From the NCBI GenBank assembly GCA_002371985.1, contig DFHZ01000093.1:1-23514 (forward strand): a stretch of DNA of 23,514 nt, read 5' to 3'. The notes under the pieces are model-generated. The model worked only from the letters and a program-made list of their open reading frames with translations, was not told the origin of the DNA and made no database searches. Made by a program: the position numbers and the translations under genes. The stretch comes from Ruminococcaceae bacterium UBA3710 (GTDB lineage: Bacteria > Bacillota > Clostridia > Oscillospirales > Acutalibacteraceae). Of the stretch, positions 8,942 to 17,604 are shown piece after piece. Numbering within the stretch: the stretch's first letter is position 1; every line of letters starts with the position of its first letter.

Positions 8942-8972
8942 GCGGATGAAAGAATAATATGCTCTCATCCGC
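8942..8972 (-). other. Intercistronic stem-loop between binding-protein and surface-protein genes
   Basis: On the minus strand GCGGATGAGAG pairs with CTTTCATCCGC, 11 bp with one G-U pair, around a 9-base loop. It falls between the stop codon at 8990 and the next ribosome binding site, with no U-run. Hairpins after substrate-binding protein genes often protect the upstream mRNA from 3' decay and raise the level of the binding protein; that role here is inferred. The bases just after it, ACCTCC, could also pair with the AAGGAGG of the next gene. Confidence 0.6.
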
Positions 8973-8989
8973 CAATTTAAGTTTGTACC

Positions 8990-10375
8990 TTATTTTGCTG
9001 TCGCTACCATATCATTAGCTTTCTTAACAGCCGCATTTACGGTATTTTTAACCTTTTCTAAGTTTGCTTCAATCTGGCTTGGGTCAGATGTAGCAACATA
9101 CTTATTAAAACTCTGACCTGTAATGTCCTGTAAAGAGTCATCCCAATATACAGTATTAAGAGTAGTCGGAATTTTTATAACTTCTTTAGCAAAATTAGCA
9201 AATTCAGGAGTTTTATAAATTCTATTAGTATCGTAATTATCCATATTTAAGTAGTAATTTAAAAATTCTCCTGCGCCTAAAGGATTCTTTGCGCCTTTTG
9301 CAATTCCGTAAGCAGTAATAAATCCACCTCGAGGATAATTAGCATCTGAACTGTTCTTCTTAGGTAAATAGGTTACGCCGAGGTCGGAACTCTTCATTGT
9401 GCTGAAGTAACCGGCTCTTTTAAGACCGTAAGTATCTGTAACGCACATACCTGCCTTACCTTCAATGAATTGAGATTTAGCACCTAAATTAAATAAACCT
9501 GATTTAACACCTGTTTGTAAAAATCTCCATGTTTCGGTTAAAATAGGTTCATCTATTCCGCTATAGAACTGTCCCTGCCTATATTTAACGAATCCTGCAC
9601 CGTAAGAAGATGTAAATACACCTGTATCAAATACGCAACCCAATTTAATACCGGCAGCCTGTTTAACATCGGAAGCCGCCTTGTTAAATGTTTCCCAATT
9701 CCAGTTGTTTTCATTAACATACTGTTCGGGAGATTTTATTCCGTTATTTGCGAAAAACTTTTTATTGAAGTATAAAAGACCGCTTGTCTGGAAAGATGCC
9801 TGATTTGATGAGACAAGATATGTCTTACCGTTAAGGGTAGACATTTGTGTAATAATAGGATTCCATCTTGAATCATTAGGATTGATACCTGCAACTGTTA
9901 TAGGTTGAGTAATACCGATTGTTCGTGGAAACTCCGAATTATCGTTAATTACATCAGGAGAGTTACCGGAAGCTATAAGACCTGTCAATTTGGTAATATA
10001 TTCGTGTTGAGGCACATTAACAATTTTAACTCTTATACCTGTTGATTTTGTAAATGCCTGAATTACAGGGCCATACTCTGTTTTATTAACATCAACCCAT
10101 GTAGCGAATTTAACCGTTGTACCTCTGAGAGTAGTAGGTTTTTCTGTAGATGAAGTGCCCTTGTTAGGCTTAGAAGTTCCTGTACCGCTTGCGGTTTCAC
10201 CGGCACCGTCGGAAGCTGAACTATCTGTATTGTCTTCGCCTTTTTTGTCATCAACAATGGTGCTGTCCGTTCCGTTTACTGCTTCGGAACTTACATCTTT
10301 GTCAGATTTACAACCTGCAAAAACTGCAAGTAACATAAAACCAGTAAGTAATAGTGCTAATAATTTTTTTGTCAT
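8990..10375 (-). CDS. Lipoprotein substrate-binding protein of CUT1 sugar ABC transporter (system 1)
   Basis: This is a 461-residue family 1 extracellular solute-binding protein (UgpB/MalE type) that should capture an oligosaccharide and pass it to the two permeases just upstream. The signal peptide ends in lipobox FAGC (lipidated C22), followed by a Ser/Thr/Gly linker to about residue 83. The binding fold covers about 87-460, with LTGLIASGNSPDV, GLLYFNKKFF and the FIEGKAGM turn typical of the family. The same frame is open to an upstream ATG at 10456, but that would overlap the permease gene and bury the signal peptide. The ATG at 10375 has AAAAGGAGG nine bases upstream and sits 16 bp after the permease stop. 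A stem-loop follows the gene. The sugar cannot be read from sequence. Confidence 0.93.
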   Translation of the reverse strand: MTKKLLALLLTGFMLLAVFAGCKSDKDVSSEAVNGTDSTIVDDKKGEDNTDSSASDGAGETASGTGTSKPNKGTSSTEKPTTLRGTTVKFATWVDVNKTEYGPVIQAFTKSTGIRVKIVNVPQHEYITKLTGLIASGNSPDVINDNSEFPRTIGITQPITVAGINPNDSRWNPIITQMSTLNGKTYLVSSNQASFQTSGLLYFNKKFFANNGIKSPEQYVNENNWNWETFNKAASDVKQAAGIKLGCVFDTGVFTSSYGAGFVKYRQGQFYSGIDEPILTETWRFLQTGVKSGLFNLGAKSQFIEGKAGMCVTDTYGLKRAGYFSTMKSSDLGVTYLPKKNSSDANYPRGGFITAYGIAKGAKNPLGAGEFLNYYLNMDNYDTNRIYKTPEFANFAKEVIKIPTTLNTVYWDDSLQDITGQSFNKYVATSDPSQIEANLEKVKNTVNAAVKKANDMVATAK

Positions 10376-10391
10376 AATAAGTTTCCTCCTT

Positions 10392-11354
10392 TTATCCTGT
10401 GATTCCGACTCTATCGATACTTTTAATAAACTTCCGTTGTAGGAATAAGTATACAATAAGAATAGGAACTACAAACATAACACACCCTGCCATTACACCG
10501 AGTGTATTTCTAATATCACCAGGCCAGATTCCTATAAGCGAAAGTCTCTGCGGCAAAGAAGCCAAAGAAACAGCCAAAGGAAAATTTTCACTGGTATACA
10601 TAACGGCTAGGTAATAATCATTCCAGTGCCAGACACACGATAAAACCAACACCGTTATAATGGCTACGCTTGATGACGGTAATGCTATCTGAATAAATGT
10701 ACGAGGAGGAGCGGAACCGTCAATCCATGCTGCCTCTTCAAGTTCTTTCGGCAATCCTCGAAAGAACTGATGGTAAATAAAGATAAGTATTCCCGAGCGA
10801 AGACCTACGCTGAATAATGACGGCAAATAAAAACATAACGCCGTATCAAGAATATTCGGTCTTAGTTCCTTTCCAAAAAGCCCTCCCATCAGTTTTAAAA
10901 CACCTAAAAAGTCAAGCTGAGAAAAGTTTATTGTCATAGGAATAATTATCATTTGTGAAGGTACCATTATGAGGAGAATAAGCATAACTGTTAAAAGTTT
11001 CTTGCCGGGAAAATTAAATCTTGCTAAACCGTATGCGGTAATGGCACAAGTTGCAGTTTCTATAAGTGCACTTACCATTTCAAATATGAGTGTAGAAATT
11101 ATTGCATTTTTGAAATCCATTGCCTCAATAGCTATTTTAAAATTTTCGGTTGTAAAAACCTTAGGAATCCACAAAACGCTGGGATCCTGAAATGCAGAAG
11201 AAGTTTTTAACGAAGAACTAATCATATATAATAAAGGGTATATTATTATATAACTGATCGCCAACAATATAACCAATCGGAATATGCTGTATAAAACGGG
11301 CCGTGTCTTTTTACTGATTTGGTTTAATCTTTTTTTATTAAATGAATCAATCAT
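10392..11354 (-). CDS. CUT1 sugar ABC transporter permease, MalG type (system 1)
   Basis: This 320-residue inner-membrane protein has about six hydrophobic segments, beginning near residues 24-45. The cytoplasmic EAA loop that contacts the ATPase reads EEAAWIDGSAPPRTFIQIALP in outline (EAA at 207-209, G213, P226), close to consensus. It would pair with the MalF-type protein encoded 12 bp upstream and with the lipoprotein binding protein downstream. AGGAGG is about nine bases before the ATG. As in many Bacillota, no ATPase gene is present, so a shared MsmX/MsmK-type ATPase is expected elsewhere in the genome. Confidence 0.93.
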   Translation of the reverse strand: MIDSFNKKRLNQISKKTRPVLYSIFRLVILLAISYIIIYPLLYMISSSLKTSSAFQDPSVLWIPKVFTTENFKIAIEAMDFKNAIISTLIFEMVSALIETATCAITAYGLARFNFPGKKLLTVMLILLIMVPSQMIIIPMTINFSQLDFLGVLKLMGGLFGKELRPNILDTALCFYLPSLFSVGLRSGILIFIYHQFFRGLPKELEEAAWIDGSAPPRTFIQIALPSSSVAIITVLVLSCVWHWNDYYLAVMYTSENFPLAVSLASLPQRLSLIGIWPGDIRNTLGVMAGCVMFVVPILIVYLFLQRKFIKSIDRVGITG

Positions 11355-11366
11355 TGACTCGCCCTC

Positions 11367-12263
11367 CTATTCCCAACGCTTAAGGCAGTATTTGTTGAAC
11401 GGTATATAAATCAAAGCTATAACTATTCCCAATATAAGGAAATACACCCACAGCATTGCAGTGCTTTCATGATAATTCTGTGATTGCATCATAGTATAAG
11501 CGCTTGAAACAACCCTATCTGTCTTAGATGTAAATAATTCTACAACCGTAAATGCCGAAACCAATACAAGAATTTTTGAAAGCATCGGGAAAGTAACAAA
11601 CCAAAATTCTTCCCATTTTGTTGCACCCTCAACCTTTGAAACCTCATACATCTGGTCGGGTATAGCCTGAAGTCCGGATATGAACAGCAAGGTTTGTATT
11701 CCGCTGTTCCAGATAACAGTCATTATACTACTAAGCACAACCTGAAAATATTTAGAAATCTGTGTCGGCAAACCTAATACCGTTAAAATACTTTCGACAT
11801 CTATCATATCTTCCATAATAGAGGTCTCAACACCGGCTCCTGTTATATCTGCGCCCTGATATTTTAAGACATATTCAATAACGACACCACTCGCAATAAT
11901 AACAGTCATAAAACTAATGCCCCTGAATAATACACGGCCTTTGAAATCCTGAACAAGTATAATAGCCATAACAAGACTTACTACCAATATAAGAGGAAAA
12001 GAATATGCAAAAGTTGAAAATCCTTTAACTACATTATTGATAAAATGAGGGTCTTCAAAAAGTACATATTTAATATTTTTAAGTCCTGTCCAGGTAATAA
12101 CCGTATTACCCGGTTCAAAGCGTATCCTGCTAAACATATATTGAACAGAACTAATAAGGGGAAATACAAAAAACAAAATCAAGCCGATAATGAAAGGCGT
12201 AACAAACATTAAACCGTAGCGACTTTTTAATCTTTCAACACCGGCGTGTTTCTTCTTTTTCAT
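11367..12263 (-). CDS. CUT1 sugar ABC transporter permease, MalF type (system 1)
   Basis: This 298-residue permease has a short basic N-terminus (MKKKKHAG), about six membrane segments, and a degenerate EAA loop near residues 206-226 (YEVSKVEGATKWEEF, then VTFP). EVS replaces EAA, but the key Gly (G213) and the closing Pro are kept. Its ATG overlaps the stop codon of the DUF5696-like gene by one base (TAATG), which implies translational coupling. A strong purine-rich site (AGGAGGGGAGG) lies in the end of the upstream gene. The coupling ties the lipoprotein to transporter system 1. Confidence 0.92.
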   Translation of the reverse strand: MKKKKHAGVERLKSRYGLMFVTPFIIGLILFFVFPLISSVQYMFSRIRFEPGNTVITWTGLKNIKYVLFEDPHFINNVVKGFSTFAYSFPLILVVSLVMAIILVQDFKGRVLFRGISFMTVIIASGVVIEYVLKYQGADITGAGVETSIMEDMIDVESILTVLGLPTQISKYFQVVLSSIMTVIWNSGIQTLLFISGLQAIPDQMYEVSKVEGATKWEEFWFVTFPMLSKILVLVSAFTVVELFTSKTDRVVSSAYTMMQSQNYHESTAMLWVYFLILGIVIALIYIPFNKYCLKRWE

Positions 12264-14503
12264 TAAGTATCCTCCCCTCCTGCTATCAGTTTGTATCCAA
12301 ACGGCTCTACCGTGATATCTGAAATCGTCTGGATTTTATCGGTATAATTTACGAAAACCTCATATCCGTTATCAAACACCGTTTTCCGGACACCGTTTTC
12401 GTAAATTATATGCTCCTTAATTGTTGTACCGTTGATTTTTCCATAGTAATCCTTGTTTTCTAAAACACTTTTTTCGATATATGGCTTCATATCACTATAC
12501 ACTGAACCATAAAAAGCAGACTCCGAAGAAACAAGGAGTTTTGTATCATAATCACTTATCAGAGTATAGGTCAAACCGATGCCCGACTCTATTGCTTTTA
12601 ATATAGTTTCTTTAGAGTTTGCAACAAGATTTACCGACGGAGAAGACATTGGCACATAACCTTTAAAAACTATTTCATAAAACGGAATATCCTCATCAAA
12701 CAATCTATGTCCAGACGATTCGAGCGGCGCATCGTAAATCTGATTTGCGTTTGCAGCTGCATAATCGTTTGCATTGTTGACAGCGATTTTGATTTTATCC
12801 TTCTTAAAGTCTGAAAGTATTGATGATACATCCTTCTGCATACTACCCTTTATAAAAGTTTCAGCATTACTGTAATCAGAATAGCAGTAATTTGAAAGAG
12901 TATCAAGACCGACACCTGTAATACCTAATTTTGATGTTGCTTTTGTAATTCTTGTCGCAATATCAAAAAGCTTAGAACGGGTAGCCAATGAATAATTTTC
13001 AAAATCAAAGTCCCGTGTTCTTGACCAGACATTATAATTATAACAATTTACTACCTGACCGTTTACCGTAACAGCTTTATCGGACAATGTACTGAGTCCA
13101 CCTGCGGTTTTATTAAAACGAACCGCATCAAAATCCATAAATGACCTGATACCGTTTTTTTCGCAATATTCAATGAATTTCTCTAAATCAGACCTGTTAC
13201 CCAAATTAGAATCAAGTTTAAATCCACCCGCAATTTTACCTACATTTATACCGCCTTGACCGAAACCTACTAAATTAACTGACATTTTTTCTTTTGTACT
13301 TTCAAACAATTCAGTTACTATTTCAGTCGCCTCATTAACGGTGGTAGTTGCATAGAAATCGTTATACGGGATACCGAGAAAAGAATTTTTGACACTACTG
13401 CCACCAATAATTTTTAGCGCCAAATTATTCTCTTCACTGACACTTTCAAGGTTATACTTTTGTTTGAGATATTCTCTGTAAACATCAGCCATCCCCACAT
13501 AATCAGCAGCATTGCCGTATAATGGATAGAAAGAAACCGAGTATTTATTATTTGAAATGCTTTCACTAAATAATTTTTGGTATCCTTTTTTAACCTTGAC
13601 CCACTGATATCCTCGCACCTCAAAAGATGCATTAACAGCAGATGAACCAATATTGGCGGCTCCTGCAGAAACTTCAATAGATGCCGATTCAGCGCCATCA
13701 TCAATTATTGCACATAGAGCCTTATTTCCCATTTTGGCTCCATATACAGGCAACCTGATTTCATTTTCAGTAGCAGAATCCTCTTCATATTCAAGATATC
13801 TGCCGGAGTCTGTACCGTATACCTCTTGTGAATATGTAACAGGAACATCGCCTTCCTGTTTTTTGTAAATTAAAGCACCGCTTCCCGACGGAACAAATAA
13901 ATACGAGTTATCACTATTATTTGCAAAAGAACACATAAATGGGGCAACCTTTATTCTCCAAAGCATATAACTTTTTTCCTGTATGCCCGCTGAATCAATT
14001 GCAATATTTACACCGTTATTTAAAATCGTGTATTCGACCGGTACTGCGATTTCTACATCAGGAAAATAATATGTTGCTTTAATACCGCCCTTTATTCTTT
14101 CAACCGAGACACAGTCGTTCATTATAGATGCCACACTGGCAGTTAGCATAGATATTTCCTGAGTCTCCGAATCAATATACTCTATAACTATTGGCGAAGT
14201 AACTTGCGGGTGAACAGTTTTGGGATATCCAAACTCATCCAAGCCGGGATTTAATGCCTGTTCAGGGGTTGTACTCCAACTGACACCGTTAAACTTATCC
14301 ACTAATATAATCCGCTTATTTTCATTATCCCAGTCAAGACGAAAATTATCATTTTCTGTTACGGTAGCATCTGTAAATGTATTTATTTCAAAATCTTCTT
14401 TATATAACTTGCTTTTCTGAACCGCTACCCCGCATCCGCTGCAGGTTATCAGTACTAAAAGACTAAGCATCAATAAAACAAACTGTTTAATTAGTTTATT
14501 CAT
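12263..14503 (-). CDS. DUF5696-like lipoprotein, possible glycosidase-fold protein
   Basis: I recognise this 746-residue protein only as similar to DUF5696 proteins, found near sugar ABC transporters in Bacillota; its function is not established. It has a lipoprotein signal with candidate lipid site C24 (SGC) or C21. Residues about 50-340 look like the beta-sandwich that precedes the barrel in several glycosidase clans (FRLDWDNENKRIILVDK, W75). Residues about 360-660 look like a TIM barrel: LVGFGQGG (411-418), FMDFDAVRF (455-463), GVGLDTLSNY (530-539) and APLESSGHRLF (592-602). Asp/Glu in the last three are candidate catalytic residues by position only. A small C-terminal beta domain follows. 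AGGAGG five bases before the ATG supports the start. It lies 33 bp after the YIP1 gene and overlaps the permease gene by one base. It could be a surface glycosidase or a non-catalytic glycan binder. Confidence 0.72.
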   Translation of the reverse strand: MNKLIKQFVLLMLSLLVLITCSGCGVAVQKSKLYKEDFEINTFTDATVTENDNFRLDWDNENKRIILVDKFNGVSWSTTPEQALNPGLDEFGYPKTVHPQVTSPIVIEYIDSETQEISMLTASVASIMNDCVSVERIKGGIKATYYFPDVEIAVPVEYTILNNGVNIAIDSAGIQEKSYMLWRIKVAPFMCSFANNSDNSYLFVPSGSGALIYKKQEGDVPVTYSQEVYGTDSGRYLEYEEDSATENEIRLPVYGAKMGNKALCAIIDDGAESASIEVSAGAANIGSSAVNASFEVRGYQWVKVKKGYQKLFSESISNNKYSVSFYPLYGNAADYVGMADVYREYLKQKYNLESVSEENNLALKIIGGSSVKNSFLGIPYNDFYATTTVNEATEIVTELFESTKEKMSVNLVGFGQGGINVGKIAGGFKLDSNLGNRSDLEKFIEYCEKNGIRSFMDFDAVRFNKTAGGLSTLSDKAVTVNGQVVNCYNYNVWSRTRDFDFENYSLATRSKLFDIATRITKATSKLGITGVGLDTLSNYCYSDYSNAETFIKGSMQKDVSSILSDFKKDKIKIAVNNANDYAAANANQIYDAPLESSGHRLFDEDIPFYEIVFKGYVPMSSPSVNLVANSKETILKAIESGIGLTYTLISDYDTKLLVSSESAFYGSVYSDMKPYIEKSVLENKDYYGKINGTTIKEHIIYENGVRKTVFDNGYEVFVNYTDKIQTISDITVEPFGYKLIAGGEDT

Positions 14504-14536
14504 TGTTTCCTCCTGACCATTTATATTTGGAATTTC

Positions 14537-16651
14537 TTAACGGTAAGCTATTTCCATAATAATAGTAATAGCAAACGCTACTAATTGCTGAACTAATATG
14601 ATTATAAGCACTATCAGGGATAAAACTATTGCCATACCTACTATCGTCATAATAGTAGTTGTAATAAATTTACCAAACTCATAATCGTGAACCTTCATAA
14701 TTCCGATAATCAGCATAAATGCAGCATAAATTGTAAATGCATTCATAAGTACCGATAAGAAACCTGCCTCAGTCGGAAGCATTATGTTTGTTAATATAAC
14801 ATAAATTATATTTCCGAAAATTATCGGTATCAGACTGTAGCAAGTAACAATAAAAATTTCCTTTAATTTACCGATGCCGCCCCTTAATGCACAAACAGCC
14901 CAGTTGGAAACCGCCCATAAAATAACCAAGCCAAAGGTCCTTATGATTATATACAGCGAATTGAATTCTGTCGGATTATAACCGGAATATAAGTAACCGC
15001 CCTTTGTGGTTTTTAATATTGCGGTTATATAAAATAAAGTTAATAGAATAAAACTTAACGGCAAAGAGCCCAAATTGTTATATTTAACCTTTGTAAATGA
15101 ATCAAACGGATGTGCCACACTCGAAAACATTACATTTACTTTAGGATTTGAAAGCAAGGTAACTTTATGTTTAGTAAGATAAACTAAAGTCGTGCAAAGT
15201 ACACCCAAAGCTACTACTGCTGCTAAAAATATCCATATAAAATTTTCCTTAATGTAATCCCGTCGTACCCATTTAAAAGCCTGACCGTAGGTTTCTTTAT
15301 CAATGCCTAATTTGGCATATTTCATAGCTTGTTTATACTCGCCCTCAACATATAAGGCTTTTGCAAGCCCATTATAAGCAAGTTGACTGTTTTTATCAAG
15401 CGCTAAAACCTCTTGCCAAAGAGCCTTGGATTCTTCGTAATCACCGTCAATTGTCATTTTTCTTGCAGTCTTCACAAGTCTGCCATAATCAGTAATTTTA
15501 AATACGGTAACATTGTTATTAGCACTATCACAAACTAAAACATCATCGCCGTTTGTTTCAATGGCACAGGGCAAAACAAAAGTACCGACTTGTTCTCCTC
15601 TGCCAAGACCGGCTCCAAATGCTGAAAGAAGTTTATAGTCCTTATCATATAAGAAAATTCGACCGTATGCTGAATCTAAAGCATAAATATAATTATTATC
15701 ATCTAAAGCTATTCCCAATAAGTCCTGACTAAGCGTTTCGCCTTTAATCGTACCTAACGAAATATCGGCAAAATTTGTCGCACTTGTATCCTTAGTCATA
15801 ATTCCGCCGGGGCTAAAGCGTCTGATTTGTCCCGATTGAGTTTGTTGTACCTCTGTTCTACCCGTGCAGGTATAAACAAAGTTTTCACTATCCATATACA
15901 AATCTGTAATCTGAAAAGGTAGTTTGCTTTCGCTTTGCGACAGTTTTGTATTTGTCATAAAAATTTTATTAAATATAATTTCAACCGCTTGTAATATTCC
16001 GCCTTTTGTGGTATTTGCTCCATAGAATCCTAAAAATTTATTTTCAGGTGAATAAAGAATTGCTCCATAATATGAACCGTCGCACAATATGTACAAATAT
16101 CCTCTGGAATCAATTGCCGTCTTAATAGGGCGGTATTCAAAACCGTCCGGAATTAAATTTGAATCAGGCACTAAAAACTCATCTATAAAATTTCCATTAT
16201 AATCAATTTTAAGTACCCTTTCATTTTCTGTATCAGAAATATAAATGTTCTTTTCCGAAACAAAGATACCCTTTGCTCCGGTGAATGATAATTCTTCTCC
16301 GTCTTTTAAAACACTGCTGACAGTTTTAATATGATTGTAATTTTTATCAAGAATATAAATTACAGATGCTCCGCCGTCCAAAATATAGACATTACCATTA
16401 TCATCTGAACATACATCGGCAAGTGTTGTAAATGTTTTAATACCAAAATATTCAGCATCAATTATAAAATCAGGCTGATACATCGGTTTGGAATAAACCG
16501 CCTTTTTCTCTGCTTCGGAATAATTTTCCCAATAAGTATAACTTTCATACGGAATCTCATTCGGACTGCTCGCAAGAACAGGAACAGCAGATATTAAAAC
16601 CATAAGCACCAGAATCAATGCTATCTTAGGTAATATCAATTTGTATTTCAT
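14537..16651 (-). CDS. NHL propeller - TPR - YIP1-family membrane protein
   Basis: This 704-residue protein has an unusual domain order. A Sec signal peptide (1-27) leads to an NHL-type beta-propeller (about 70-390) with repeated blades such as NVYILDGGASVIYILDK, IYISDTENERVLKID and YIYALDSAYGRIFLYDK. One or two TPR-like helical pairs follow (about 395-455), then a membrane helix (471-492), a basic cytoplasmic stretch, and a YIP1-type domain with about five membrane segments (528-695). The propeller and TPR should face outward. No enzymatic motif is seen; a structural, sensing or transporter-accessory role is inferred from its place between two sugar transporters. The ATG at 16651 is chosen over an upstream start at 16681, which would overlap the permease gene; GGAG lies eight bases before it. 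The gap to the permease stop is 10 bp. Confidence 0.8.
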   Translation of the reverse strand: MKYKLILPKIALILVLMVLISAVPVLASSPNEIPYESYTYWENYSEAEKKAVYSKPMYQPDFIIDAEYFGIKTFTTLADVCSDDNGNVYILDGGASVIYILDKNYNHIKTVSSVLKDGEELSFTGAKGIFVSEKNIYISDTENERVLKIDYNGNFIDEFLVPDSNLIPDGFEYRPIKTAIDSRGYLYILCDGSYYGAILYSPENKFLGFYGANTTKGGILQAVEIIFNKIFMTNTKLSQSESKLPFQITDLYMDSENFVYTCTGRTEVQQTQSGQIRRFSPGGIMTKDTSATNFADISLGTIKGETLSQDLLGIALDDNNYIYALDSAYGRIFLYDKDYKLLSAFGAGLGRGEQVGTFVLPCAIETNGDDVLVCDSANNNVTVFKITDYGRLVKTARKMTIDGDYEESKALWQEVLALDKNSQLAYNGLAKALYVEGEYKQAMKYAKLGIDKETYGQAFKWVRRDYIKENFIWIFLAAVVALGVLCTTLVYLTKHKVTLLSNPKVNVMFSSVAHPFDSFTKVKYNNLGSLPLSFILLTLFYITAILKTTKGGYLYSGYNPTEFNSLYIIIRTFGLVILWAVSNWAVCALRGGIGKLKEIFIVTCYSLIPIIFGNIIYVILTNIMLPTEAGFLSVLMNAFTIYAAFMLIIGIMKVHDYEFGKFITTTIMTIVGMAIVLSLIVLIIILVQQLVAFAITIIMEIAYR

Positions 16652-16661
16652 ACCTCTACTC

Positions 16662-17588
16662 CTATTCCTTAATACCAGCACTGCTCATTGCTTCCACAAC
16701 ATTGCTTTGAGAAATTATATAAACCAAAATCGGTGGAATCATCATAATAACCGTTACCGCCATTGCGCTACCCGAACGGGCAATACCGCCTGAAGTAATC
16801 TGCGCCATAACCTGCGGCAATGTTTTTAACTGCTCACTAAAAATAGTTCCCTGCGGTACTGCCGACCAGACATCACGGAAACCGAAAAGTGTGAGAGTAA
16901 GAAGGCAGGGCTTTACAATAGGTATAATTATTTTAAAGAAAATACGGAAATATCCTGCTCCATCAATCTCAGCCGCTTCCATCAAAGCATTCGGCACATA
17001 ACCGTCTATATACTGTTTCATCAAAAATACACCCATTGTTGAAGCAAGATACGGTAATATATAAACCCAATATGTATCAATCATTTTAAGATTGGAAAAA
17101 ACTAAATACTGCGGAACAGCCAATGTATACGAAGTGTACAAAAGAGCAAACTGTATAATCATAAAGACTGTTTTACTGCCTTTAAGATTACCCTTTGCCA
17201 ATACAAATGCCGCCATTGTTGAAATAAAAACATATAATGCAGTAGTTATAATACTCACAAATAAACTGTTAGATACATACCTTGAAAGCGGTATTTTAAG
17301 ATTTGAAAGCAAATTAGGTAATGATAGATAGTTTTCAAATGTCGGGCGTACTACTACTACAAGTCTCGGTGGGAAAATCATAATCTCATCCAAAGGCTTA
17401 AACGAAGATGTAACGCAATATATAAGCGGCAAGACCGAGAACAAACCAAAAGCACCTAAAAACAAAAAATAAAACACATTTCCGACCTTAGAGCGTGTAT
17501 ATCTCTTAACTGCACTTGCTTCACGCTGTACCTTGACTTTGTCGCTTTTTCGAAAAAAGAATTTCTTTCTCTTCAGTAGACTTTTCAT
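16662..17588 (-). CDS. CUT1 sugar ABC transporter permease, MalG type (system 2)
   Basis: This 308-residue permease has a long basic cytoplasmic N-terminus (about 35 residues, many Lys/Arg) before its first membrane helix. Its EAA loop near residues 204-223 (MEAAEIDGAGYFRIFFKIIIP) is close to consensus, with G210. It should pair with the MalF-type protein encoded 16 bp upstream and the 962-residue binding protein. AAGGAG lies about seven bases before the ATG. Its stop is 10 bp from the YIP1 gene, consistent with one transcript. Confidence 0.93.
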   Translation of the reverse strand: MKSLLKRKKFFFRKSDKVKVQREASAVKRYTRSKVGNVFYFLFLGAFGLFSVLPLIYCVTSSFKPLDEIMIFPPRLVVVVRPTFENYLSLPNLLSNLKIPLSRYVSNSLFVSIITTALYVFISTMAAFVLAKGNLKGSKTVFMIIQFALLYTSYTLAVPQYLVFSNLKMIDTYWVYILPYLASTMGVFLMKQYIDGYVPNALMEAAEIDGAGYFRIFFKIIIPIVKPCLLTLTLFGFRDVWSAVPQGTIFSEQLKTLPQVMAQITSGGIARSGSAMAVTVIMMIPPILVYIISQSNVVEAMSSAGIKE

Positions 17589-17604
17589 CGTTTGCTCCTT
17601 CCAA

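Noticed and set aside
7876-8980. Plus-strand open frames opposite the giant gene and elsewhere
   Set aside because: They lie opposite long well-supported genes, show no domain-like composition, and lack convincing ribosome binding sites.
10376-10456. Upstream extension of the system 1 binding protein to an ATG at 10456
   Set aside because: It overlaps the permease coding end, lacks a good ribosome binding site, and would place 27 residues before a clear lipoprotein signal. The ATG at 10375 has AAAAGGAGG.
16652-16681. Upstream extension of the NHL-YIP1 gene to 16681
   Set aside because: It overlaps the permease end and hides the signal peptide; the ATG at 16651 is well placed after GGAG.
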